Below are positions 1 through 4,588 of a DNA stretch of 5,960 nucleotides, piece by piece. The first letter of the stretch is position 1; each line of letters begins with the position of its first letter. The stretch spans positions 1 to 5,960 of the forward strand of contig CAJUKA010000195.1 of the NCBI GenBank assembly GCA_910586585.1, given 5' to 3'. The notes below the pieces were generated by a model. It was given only the letters and a program-made list of their open reading frames with translations, searched no databases and was not told the origin of the DNA. The stretch is from an uncultured Lachnospiraceae bacterium (GTDB taxonomy: Bacteria; Bacillota; Clostridia; Lachnospirales; Lachnospiraceae). The position numbers and the translations under genes were made by a program.

Positions 1-392
1 CTTCATAGACAACAATCTTGTCAACGAGTTCGGAGAACATCATATCGGTCACTTCAACGGGGTCTTTGTACTTCCGTATCAGGGAAATGAAAAGAGTGTC
101 GGATGGAGCCGTCTTTCTTACTGTGATGGGTCTGCAAGGTCATACGCCTGCCGCAGTCGGCGCAATAGAGGTAGCCGCTCAGACGGTTATATTGACTGCC
201 CCAGGAGGAGGCCCGCTCTACCCGCTTTATTCTGCGGTGAACGCTGTCCCACAGTTCTTGCGAAATGATGGCTTCATGCGTATTGGGAAACACATATTGT
301 TCCGCTTCCTCGGTTTCCCTGCGCTTGTGCAGCTTGAAGTTCGTGACAACAGACCTGTGCAGGACGGTGTGTCCAAGGTATACCCGTATCAA
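1..392 (-). pseudogene. Large serine recombinase (TnpX/TndX type) remnant, internally deleted, cut by left window edge
   Basis: Large serine recombinases excise and insert conjugative or mobilisable elements. Reading on the minus strand from about 392, the sequence gives YLGHTV, then NTHEAIISQELWDSV, then RLSGYLYCADCGRRMT. These are the recombinase-domain end and the first CxxC of the zinc ribbon in this family. The frame then reaches a stop at 54-56. From about position 90 to the window start a different minus frame (codons 2-4, 5-7 and so on) reads SLIRKYKDP...LVDKIVVYE, the segment that normally lies well downstream, near the C-terminus (DUF4368-like region). The second Cys pair of the zinc ribbon and the linker are missing, so a deletion with a frame change lies around 83-95. 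The N-terminal resolvase domain with the catalytic Ser is also absent: upstream of 392 the reading gives unrelated residues and an oppositely oriented gene. This is a dead fragment. Family call from recall; lesion seen directly. Confidence 0.85.
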
Positions 393-414
393 AAAAGGGA
401 TAACGGAGGGACTT

Positions 415-738
415 ATGGACGAGAAATTTAATATGTTTATGGAAACAGTTGACGATCGTTTCCGTAGTTTTGTAAATTAAATCAACGAGTATCTGATAGA
501 AAACGGCTGTAAGTGCGACATTAAATCCCAAAAAAGCGGCTATGTTGTGTCTTATGTGCGAAACAGCAATAAAAGGACTTTGGCAACATTCGTATACAGA
601 AAAACGGGAATGAAGCTCCGTATTTATCCCGAATATATACAGGAGTACCAGAGTTTTCTTGACACACTTCCCGAAAAGGTAAAAAAAGAAATCAAGAAAG
701 CGTCTGTCTGTAAACGGCTAGGGAAGATACCGTTTTAA
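415..738 (+). pseudogene. Small mobile-element-associated protein, interrupted by an in-frame TAA
   Basis: The start ATG at 415 has a GGAGGG ribosome binding site at 405-410. It opens MDEKFNMFMETVDDRFRSFV, then N and TAA at 478-480. The same frame resumes at once with INEYLIENGCKCDIKSQKSG and stays open to the TAA at 736-738. The two parts look like one protein of about 107 codons, with a Glu codon (GAA) probably mutated to TAA. The 547 ATG inside it lacks a good ribosome binding site and is not a likely true start. The C-terminus is also altered: after KKASVCKRL the sequence passes directly into a KTR-protein remnant in a different frame, so the original tail is gone. It resembles small hypothetical proteins I recall from Lachnospiraceae mobile elements, but I cannot name the family or its function. 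The product is probably non-functional; a 21-residue peptide or rare readthrough are the only expected outputs. Confidence 0.6.
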
Positions 739-814
739 AAACTATCCACTCTACTGTCCGAAATGTAAGTAGGAAACATTAATTGAAGCAAAAAATTTAC
801 AAATAACAGTCATC
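720..814 (+). pseudogene. C-terminal half of a cysteine-rich KTR zinc-ribbon protein, frameshifted and with an in-frame stop
   Basis: KTR proteins are small zinc-ribbon proteins (CPVCGNKTR ... CPKC) often carried next to cargo or conjugation genes of Firmicutes elements; their role is unknown. Here REDTVLK is read from 720. The frame then has to slip one base in the A run at 737-741, after which NYPLYCPKCK is read, then TAG at 770-772 in place of the expected Gln, then ETLIEAKNLQITVI to 814. Six instead of five A would restore the frame, and CAG instead of TAG would remove the stop, so two simple lesions explain the decay. The N-terminal half is missing because the sequence is joined to the preceding gene around 717-720. 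Identification rests on the CPKC motif and the ETLI...ITVI tail, which match the family as I know it. Confidence 0.72.
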
Positions 815-879
815 AACATAGCATATCGGGGATTGGCGGGAAGTCAGTTAAAAAAATCCCTGCCAATGCCTGCCGCCAG

Positions 880-1236
880 ATGGGGCGTCTGTATTTCCAC
901 GACTGGGGTACGGCTGTGGCTTACGCACGGGCCATTCAATGGCTGGAAAAAGATAAAGAGACGGAATATGTCCAGTATGCTCTTCTGGTGATCTGCTATC
1001 TATTGGGATACGGCTGCCAGCAGGACCCGGCGAGAGGAAAATTATTTTTGGAGAAAAGCAAAAATTCGCCCTATAAAAGTTATGGGCTGGGAATGATGTA
1101 CGCTGAGGGGATCGGTGTGCGGGAAAACATTGAAAAAGGCGTGGAACATCTGAAAGCGGCAGGAAATTACGGGCCGGCGATCGAAGCACTCAAACATTAC
1201 AGGAAAAGTCTGTTTGGTGTATGGCGGAGGAAATAA
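880..1236 (+). CDS. Sel1/TPR-like repeat protein fragment (118 codons), probable C-terminal remnant
   Basis: Sel1 repeats are helix-turn-helix units that mediate protein-protein contacts. In Firmicutes conjugative elements they also occur at the C-terminus of some relaxases. Residues 30-62 (YVQYALLVICYLLGYG... DPARGKLFLEKS) and 64-97 (YKSYGLGMMYAEGIGV... GVEHLKAAGNYG) show the Sel1 pattern: a Y/A/L-rich first helix, the YxxGxGV turn, and an amphipathic second helix ending in a small-residue motif. The first 24 residues (MGRLYF ... AIQWLEK) look like a third, partial unit. The ATG at 880 has no Shine-Dalgarno and the frame is open upstream to 787, where it overlaps the KTR remnant in another frame. 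The likely reading is therefore a 3'-end fragment fused to foreign sequence. The basic end (SLFGVWRRK) is followed after 9 nt by a palindrome. Expression and function are doubtful; a relaxase origin is inference only. Confidence 0.5.
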   Translation: MGRLYFHDWGTAVAYARAIQWLEKDKETEYVQYALLVICYLLGYGCQQDPARGKLFLEKSKNSPYKSYGLGMMYAEGIGVRENIEKGVEHLKAAGNYGPAIEALKHYRKSLFGVWRRK

Positions 1237-1245
1237 AGGAGGCTA

Positions 1246-1269
1246 GTGTGAAAAATAAATTTTTCACAC
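1246..1269. repeat. Perfect 24-bp palindrome, possible bidirectional hairpin terminator
   Basis: The arms GTGTGAAAAAT (1246-1256) and ATTTTTCACAC (1259-1269) are exact reverse complements separated by AA. The palindrome lies 9 nt after the Sel1 stop on the plus strand and contains the stop codon (1264-1266) of the minus-strand KTR fragment, so it sits exactly between two convergent genes. The stem is A/T-rich inside and capped by GTGTG, with no long U tract outside it, so it is not a textbook intrinsic terminator. A convergent terminator or an end-marking repeat are both possible. Confidence 0.6.
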
Positions 1270-1434
1270 GGCAAATTTGTGCTTACGCCCAAATTCGCAG
1301 ATTTTGGTAAGAATGGAGATTTTTATGACAACGGCAAAAAAGTATTTTTGCGGCGGTTCATTTGCGTGTTCATGGAGCAACCCCTTTTTGTCACGGGTTT
1401 TATTTCCGCAAACAGGACATGTTTCTCGTTTCAT
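1264..1434 (-). CDS. Truncated cysteine-rich KTR protein: N-terminal motif fused to unrelated sequence (56 codons)
   Basis: The ATG at 1434-1432 overlaps the TGA of the hydrolase gene by 4 nt (ATGA), a classic translational-coupling arrangement. The product begins MKRETCPVCGNKTR, the first Cys pair and signature of the KTR zinc-ribbon family. After residue 14 the similarity stops: the remaining 42 residues (DKKGLLHEHANEPPQKYFF ... RKHKFAV) contain neither the expected CPKC pair nor the ETLI tail, and the stop lies inside the 24-bp palindrome. The break at about 1392 is therefore a junction to foreign sequence, probably the 3' flank of the Sel1 gene. Without the second Cys pair the zinc ribbon cannot form. 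The gene order regulator, hydrolase, KTR is what I would expect of an intact cargo operon. It is interesting that the complementary KTR half lies 580 bp away on the opposite strand. Confidence 0.55.
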   Translation of the reverse strand: MKRETCPVCGNKTRDKKGLLHEHANEPPQKYFFAVVIKISILTKICEFGRKHKFAV

Positions 1435-2168
1435 AAACACTCTAATATAAACTTTTCAAGAATTGGATTAAGTTGCTTGGCATTACGTATTGGAAAGTCG
1501 TGGTTTGCTCTTTGCAATGTTATTGTCTGACAGTTTGGATTTTGAGCAAGTAATGTAAGAGAAGTTTTCATATCTCTGACTTCCTTACTCCCACAAATTG
1601 CCAACATTGGTATCGTTACTGCTTGATATGCAGGTAACTTTGATAAATCTAATGTATTGGAAAAGAAGGAGTGATACACCAGTGGAGTGATCTGTTTTGA
1701 ATATTCTGCCATATTATCAGCCTGTTTCTTTGAGTAGCCCCAATACTTTCCCTGAAACTGCACCAACCATTTCCAATGCAGCATTTTTGCGGATAATCCC
1801 GCAAAAGAACAGTACATTCGAATTGCTTTCGGCTTGGGATTGACCCATGCGCTTAAAAATACAGCAAAGTTAAATAATTCGGGATTCTTGCTGACAAGCA
1901 TTATTGCAATCTGACCTCCAAGTGAATGACCAATTACTCCGATTCGCTTTTTATGTAGGGATTGAATGAGTGTAAAGAGTTCATCTATGGTTTTTTCTGG
2001 CTCATAAATCTCAGCAGCCGCTTTTCCCGCACCTGCTAAGTGAGGTACAACAAGATGATATTTATCAGAAAAGCAATACTGCCTACAAAATGTATCAAGC
2101 GCACCCGCCCCATGCAGAAGCATGATAGTCGGATTTTCCTTGCTTCCATATTCATCATAATACAGCAT
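1431..2168 (-). CDS. Alpha/beta hydrolase fold protein (245 aa)
   Basis: This is a single-domain cytoplasmic alpha/beta hydrolase of the usual family length. Visible motifs, counted from the chosen start, are the oxyanion-hole HGAG at 19-22, the nucleophile elbow GHSLGG at 80-85 with Ser82, a post-strand-6 ICGSKEVRD segment with acidic candidates Glu196 and Asp199, and the catalytic His in NHDFP (His223). There is no signal peptide. The cap region (about 110-175) is rich in Lys and Trp (MLHWKWLVQF) and may form the substrate lid; the substrate cannot be told from sequence. The ATG at 2168 is preferred because GAAAGG lies 6-7 nt upstream; a TTG ten codons earlier lacks this. The gene starts inside the old 3' end of the TetR gene (14-nt overlap) and ends with an ATGA overlap with a KTR fragment, so it sits in a tightly coupled operon controlled by the TetR promoter. 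It appears intact. Confidence 0.88.
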   Translation of the reverse strand: MLYYDEYGSKENPTIMLLHGAGALDTFCRQYCFSDKYHLVVPHLAGAGKAAAEIYEPEKTIDELFTLIQSLHKKRIGVIGHSLGGQIAIMLVSKNPELFNFAVFLSAWVNPKPKAIRMYCSFAGLSAKMLHWKWLVQFQGKYWGYSKKQADNMAEYSKQITPLVYHSFFSNTLDLSKLPAYQAVTIPMLAICGSKEVRDMKTSLTLLAQNPNCQTITLQRANHDFPIRNAKQLNPILEKFILECL

Positions 2169-2284
2169 AATTTTTCCTTTCTTTGTGAACAGTTTCAATA
2201 ATAAATTTTTCTATTTCCTTATTTACTTGCTCCGGATTATCTCCATTGGCAAAATGCTTTCTGCGTATAAACCTTTTTCCAGAC
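2155..2284 (-). pseudogene. Displaced C-terminal end of the TetR-family regulator
   Basis: In a frame different from the TetR N-terminal reading, the minus strand reads FANGDNPEQVNKEIEKFI, then IETVHKERKNYAVL and TGA at 2157-2155. This is a charged, helix-like tail of the kind that ends TetR proteins, and it stops 14 nt inside the hydrolase gene, a typical coupled overlap. With the upstream HTH-containing ORF it indicates one ancestral gene that lost an internal piece and changed frame near 2250-2290. The upstream limit is approximate. The tail similarity is inference; the open frame and overlap are seen directly. Confidence 0.5.
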
Positions 2285-2533
2285 ATCTGTTTCCAAAGTT
2301 TTGTATTCTGTAATCGCTTTCCTTGTCACCTCAATAACATTCGCCCATAGGTACATATATAATTCTTTTTTGTTTGTAAAATAGTGAAAAAGCAACGCTT
2401 TTGAAATACCGCTCTCGTCTGCAATTTCCGACATTGGGGCTTTTTTGTAGCTGTTTTCGGAAAACACTTTGTAAGCAGCGTTTATAATACGCCGTTGTTT
2501 TTCTAATGGAAGTTTGAAAAACTTTTCATTCAT
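2237..2533 (-). CDS. TetR-family transcriptional regulator, truncated after the DNA-binding domain
   Basis: The N-terminus MNEKFFKLPLEKQRRIINAA, then SYKKAPMSEIADESGISKA and LLFHYFTNKKELYMYLW, is a clear TetR-type helix-turn-helix domain (about residues 10-58) followed by the start of the ligand-binding domain. The reading ends at residue 98 with KAFCQWR and TAA, about half of the usual 190-200 residues, so the ligand and dimerisation helices are mostly missing. The remaining C-terminal tail is present in another frame (2155-2284), so a deletion plus frame change is likely. ATG 2533 is chosen because GGAG (2544-2541) is 7 nt upstream; an ATG two codons earlier (2539) is too close to it. The gene leads a minus-strand operon with the hydrolase. 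A 23-bp palindrome directly upstream (2545-2567) is its probable operator. Without its dimerisation domain the protein would probably repress poorly, leaving the hydrolase derepressed; that is inference. Confidence 0.75.
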   Translation of the reverse strand: MNEKFFKLPLEKQRRIINAAYKVFSENSYKKAPMSEIADESGISKALLFHYFTNKKELYMYLWANVIEVTRKAITEYKTLETDVWKKVYTQKAFCQWR

Positions 2534-2544
2534 ATACATTCTCC

Positions 2545-2567
2545 GTATTAACTGTAACGGTTAATAC
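2545..2567. promoter_or_regulatory. 23-bp palindromic operator, probable TetR-family binding site
   Basis: The half-sites GTATTAACTGT (2545-2555) and ACGGTTAATAC (2557-2567) flank a central A and pair at 10 of 11 positions (mismatch 2553/2559). The palindrome lies directly before the TetR Shine-Dalgarno (GGAG, 2544-2541) and just downstream of the likely transcription start, where a bound repressor would block the regulator-hydrolase operon. Size and symmetry fit TetR-family operators. The assignment to this regulator is by position. Confidence 0.65.
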
Positions 2568-2573
2568 AAGTAT

Positions 2574-2602
2574 ATTGTACATCTGTTGACTGTTTTTGAG
2601 AA
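2574..2602 (-). promoter_or_regulatory. Candidate sigma-A promoter of the TetR-hydrolase operon
   Basis: On the minus strand TTCTCA (2602-2597) and TACAAT (2579-2574) are separated by 17 nt; the -10 matches consensus at 5 of 6 positions and the -35 at 4 of 6. The predicted start (about 2567) would place the palindromic operator at +1 to +23. An overlapping TATACT (2574-2569) is an alternative -10 with a poorer -35. Confidence 0.35.
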
Positions 2603-2835
2603 GACCATTCCTAAAATTAATTGAGTAGGGGCACGTGCAGCAAAGCTGCTGATTTCCTGATGAATACACTGGTTCGCGGTATACATATTTGCTGAAAGGG
2701 GTAAATGTGAAGGCAAAAGCAAATGCATCACAAAGGATACAACATATTAGGGAAATTCCGGTGAAAATCATAACAGAAATAATGCCGTAATAAAAAATAT
2801 TTTGTTATTAAGAAAAATAAAAAATAGACGATATA
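2603..2835. other. Intergenic region between divergent operons, no gene supported
   Basis: This stretch separates the minus-strand TetR operon from the plus-strand BlaI-type operon. It holds a small GCAGC-AAA-GCTGC stem (2637-2649) without a T tract. It also holds a plus-strand 27-codon frame, GTG 2707 to TAA 2788-2790 (VKAKANASQRIQHIREIPVK... ), with GGGG five nt before the GTG, which could be a tiny gene or a fragment; I recognise no family. From 2791 onward the sequence becomes very A/T-rich. Nothing else convincing was seen on either strand. Confidence 0.4.
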
Positions 2836-2864
2836 TTAGATAGAATATCACAAAATGATATACG
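2836..2864 (+). promoter_or_regulatory. Candidate promoter for the BlaI-type/M56 operon
   Basis: TTAGAT (2836-2841) and TATACG (2859-2864) are 17 nt apart, and TG at 2856-2857 makes an extended -10 (TGaTATACG). The predicted start is near 2871, leaving a leader of about 30 nt before the ATG at 2901. The spacer and -10 overlap the ATATCA/TGATAT dyad, as expected for an autoregulated repressor. Hexamer matches are modest. Confidence 0.35.
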
Positions 2865-2891
2865 TTGCCAATTAATGCAAAACTGTGATAT
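2845..2891. promoter_or_regulatory. ATATCACA / TGATAT / TGTGATAT repeats, possible BlaI-type operator
   Basis: ATATCA (2845-2850) and TGATAT (2856-2861) form a perfect 6-bp dyad with a 5-nt centre. A third copy, TGTGATAT (2884-2891), is the exact reverse complement of ATATCACA (2845-2852) and abuts the AGGAGG of the repressor gene. BlaI/MecI repressors bind short dyads in their own promoter, usually of TACA/TGTA type. These sites differ from that consensus but have the right place and symmetry. Confidence 0.4.
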
Positions 2892-2900
2892 AGGAGGACG

Positions 2901-3320
2901 ATGTTGAAAAAGAAAGATATCTTAAACAAAAGAGAAGAAGAACTGATGAACTATCTTTGGGAAATCAAGAAACCTTTGACTGCAAGCGAGATGGCAAAAC
3001 AACTGGAATCCGATGGCTGGACGAATATCACGCTGTGCAGGACAGTGCAGTCTTTGTCCGACAACGGCTATCTTGAAGTGGCAGGACTTGAAAAGACTAC
3101 AAAAACATATGCGAGGAAGCTGGTGCCATCGCTCACAAAGGAAGAATACTATTCGTCTGTACTGAGAAACAGGGGAATCAATGAAAACTCTCTGGCAGAT
3201 CTTACGGCCGCACTGATTGGCGTGAGCAGAAAAAATCCGCGGGAAAAGGATGCAGAAGTGATTGCCAAGCTGGAAGAAGTCATTGCTTCCCTCAAGGCAG
3301 ACCAGTTCAAAGATCAATAA
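2901..3320 (+). CDS. BlaI/MecI/CopY-family winged-helix repressor (139 aa)
   Basis: BlaI-family proteins are dimeric repressors inactivated by cleavage after an M56 membrane peptidase senses a signal. The N-terminal winged helix is clear: LNKREEELMNYLWEIKKPLTA (about 8-28), SEMAKQLESDGWTNIT and TVQSLSDNGYLEV (recognition helix and wing about 41-60), then a YARKLVPSLTKEEYY linker and a helical C-terminal dimerisation part to 139. The length is normal for the family. The site cleaved in classical BlaI (Asn-Phe near residue 101) is not conserved; the region reads NENSLADLTAAL. AGGAGG at 2892-2897 is only 3 nt from ATG 2901; the next codon, TTG 2904, is at 6 nt and is an alternative start. The M56 peptidase gene follows 9 nt downstream, so the two form a repressor/antirepressor operon, probably autoregulated through the ATATCA/TGATAT repeats. 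Targets are unknown. Confidence 0.9.
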   Translation: MLKKKDILNKREEELMNYLWEIKKPLTASEMAKQLESDGWTNITLCRTVQSLSDNGYLEVAGLEKTTKTYARKLVPSLTKEEYYSSVLRNRGINENSLADLTAALIGVSRKNPREKDAEVIAKLEEVIASLKADQFKDQ

Positions 3321-3329
3321 GGCAAGCGC

Positions 3330-4457
3330 ATGTATATTACATTTTTTTCTGTCTGCATGGCAGTGTTGTGGAGCAGTATTCTTATTTTGATTTTTTATGT
3401 GTTAAGAACAAAATATAAATTAATTGATGTCTGTAGCGTGTCAGGCGTGATTGTCTTATACTTGTTTTGTATGATACGAATGGCGGTTCCCGTGGAATTT
3501 CCATGGACAAAGATCATATTCGGCGGAACACTCTATAACAGAATATACTATTTTTCCTGCATCGAACGAAATATAGGAAATTGTATTTCGGTGTTTGATT
3601 TGTTGCGTTGGATCTGGCATTTGGGAACAATTCTGATTTTATTGCATTATTTGATACAGTATGCGAAGCTTGCCCGTTATTTTGGGGAAATGCCGTTACA
3701 AAGAAACGGCAGGGCAGCACAAATCGTAGATACGATATGGAACGGCAGCAAAAAGCCGGACATACTTCAAACTGCATCAGTCAAAACGCCCTGCTGCTTT
3801 GGCATACTGCGTAAAAAGATTATCATACCTGATAAGCGATATACAGAGGAACAATTAAGGTTTATACTCCTTCACGAGTGTTCCCATCTGAAGAATAACG
3901 ATATTCTGGTAAAGAATCTGATTAACATATTATGCGCGCTTTATTGGTGGAATCCTTGTGTATATTTGTTAAAAAAGGATTTGCGTCAGAGTCTGGAAAT
4001 CCGGTGTGACCTGACGGCAGTACAGCAGCTGGCGCATTCGTCAAAAGGCGATTATCTGGCGGTCATATTAAGTGAATACAAGGAAAGTCTCAAAAACGGA
4101 AATGCTACAGGGCTCCATTATGATAATCCGAATCTGCTCCTTGAACGATTTCAATTGGTTGCAAAGGAAAGACGTATTTTTGCAAAGAAAGGAAATATTC
4201 TTGCATGGACGATCGCCAGCTTTCTGCTTTTCATTTCGTACTCTTTCGTTCTACAGACCGAATATGAAGCGCCGATGGAAGACATAGAAACAGAGCAGAA
4301 TGCGCATGAAGTGAATCAAAATAATTCGTATTTGATCAAGACGGATACTGGGACTTATTTCGTTCACATTCTAAATAAGGATGTAGCGATAAGCGAGGAA
4401 ATGGCTCAACTGATGATAAAAGACGGTTTTACTGTAATAAATAAAAGTGAATGGTAA
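3330..4457 (+). CDS. M56-family (BlaR1-type) membrane zinc metallopeptidase, 375 aa, with short non-penicillin-binding C-terminal tail
   Basis: The protein is a probable antirepressor that transmits an outside signal to the neighbouring BlaI-type repressor. Hydrophobic segments at about 3-25, 32-53 and 91-112 precede the cytoplasmic zinc peptidase domain. The HExxH motif is H182-E-C-S-H186 (LLHECSHLKNND), followed by a hydrophobic stretch (about 193-214) and the probable third ligand Glu223 in LEIRCDLTAV. The preceding TPCCFGILRKKIIIPD strand is also typical of M56. A last membrane segment lies at about 288-308 and leaves some 65 residues, presumably extracytoplasmic, containing NNSYLIKTDTGTYFVHILNK and ISEEMAQLMIKDGFTVI. 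This is far too short for the penicillin-binding domain of BlaR1 (about 250 residues), so the signal is not expected to be a beta-lactam. The start follows the repressor stop by 9 nt with a weak binding site (AAGG), suggesting translational coupling. The catalytic residues are all present. Confidence 0.88.
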   Translation: MYITFFSVCMAVLWSSILILIFYVLRTKYKLIDVCSVSGVIVLYLFCMIRMAVPVEFPWTKIIFGGTLYNRIYYFSCIERNIGNCISVFDLLRWIWHLGTILILLHYLIQYAKLARYFGEMPLQRNGRAAQIVDTIWNGSKKPDILQTASVKTPCCFGILRKKIIIPDKRYTEEQLRFILLHECSHLKNNDILVKNLINILCALYWWNPCVYLLKKDLRQSLEIRCDLTAVQQLAHSSKGDYLAVILSEYKESLKNGNATGLHYDNPNLLLERFQLVAKERRIFAKKGNILAWTIASFLLFISYSFVLQTEYEAPMEDIETEQNAHEVNQNNSYLIKTDTGTYFVHILNKDVAISEEMAQLMIKDGFTVINKSEW

Positions 4458-4588
4458 ACTGTCCTGACAAGGAGGATTCGTATGCAAGATGGATGAAATG
4501 ACTGCGTTATGGGAAACTTCTATATGAGGAGTAAATATTCTGATTTTAATAGAGCGTATAAAAAAGGTGAAGGCAGGGAGGTAAGATT
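4458..4588 (+). other. Spacer with strong Shine-Dalgarno and broken small ORF ahead of the DUF6033-like gene
   Basis: AAGGAGG (4469-4475) lies 6 nt before ATG 4482, an ideal initiation site, yet the frame reads only MQDG before TGA at 4494-4496. The same frame is then open to TAA 4596-4598 (NDC, then MGNFYMRSKYSDFNRAYKKG and onward), overlapping the next gene start. A second frame from ATG 4489 gives MDEMTALWETSI and TGA at 4525-4527. This may be a small gene broken by a point stop, or a translated leader peptide. No hairpin with a T tract and no good sigma-A promoter was found, so readthrough from the peptidase gene is possible. Confidence 0.4.

Noticed and set aside
18..431. Plus-strand 137-codon open frame
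   Set aside because: It is the complement of the recombinase remnant, whose minus-strand translation shows clear family motifs; this frame shows none.
848..1189. Minus-strand 113-codon frame rich in Pro, Ser and Arg
   Set aside because: It is a shadow of the Sel1-repeat frame on the plus strand, with no recognisable motif and no ribosome binding site.
2637..2649. GCAGC-AAA-GCTGC hairpin as a terminator
   Set aside because: The stem has only 5 bp and no T tract follows on either strand.
2526..2771. Minus-strand 81-codon frame with a hydrophobic, signal-like start
   Set aside because: There is no Shine-Dalgarno before the ATG, no family is recognised, and it runs through the TetR promoter and operator into the TetR start.
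4532..4564. Possible flagellar-type (sigma-28) promoter TAAA ... GCGTATAA before the DUF6033-like gene
   Set aside because: The spacing is 18 nt instead of about 15 and the -10 lacks the GCCGAT core, so the match is too weak to call.
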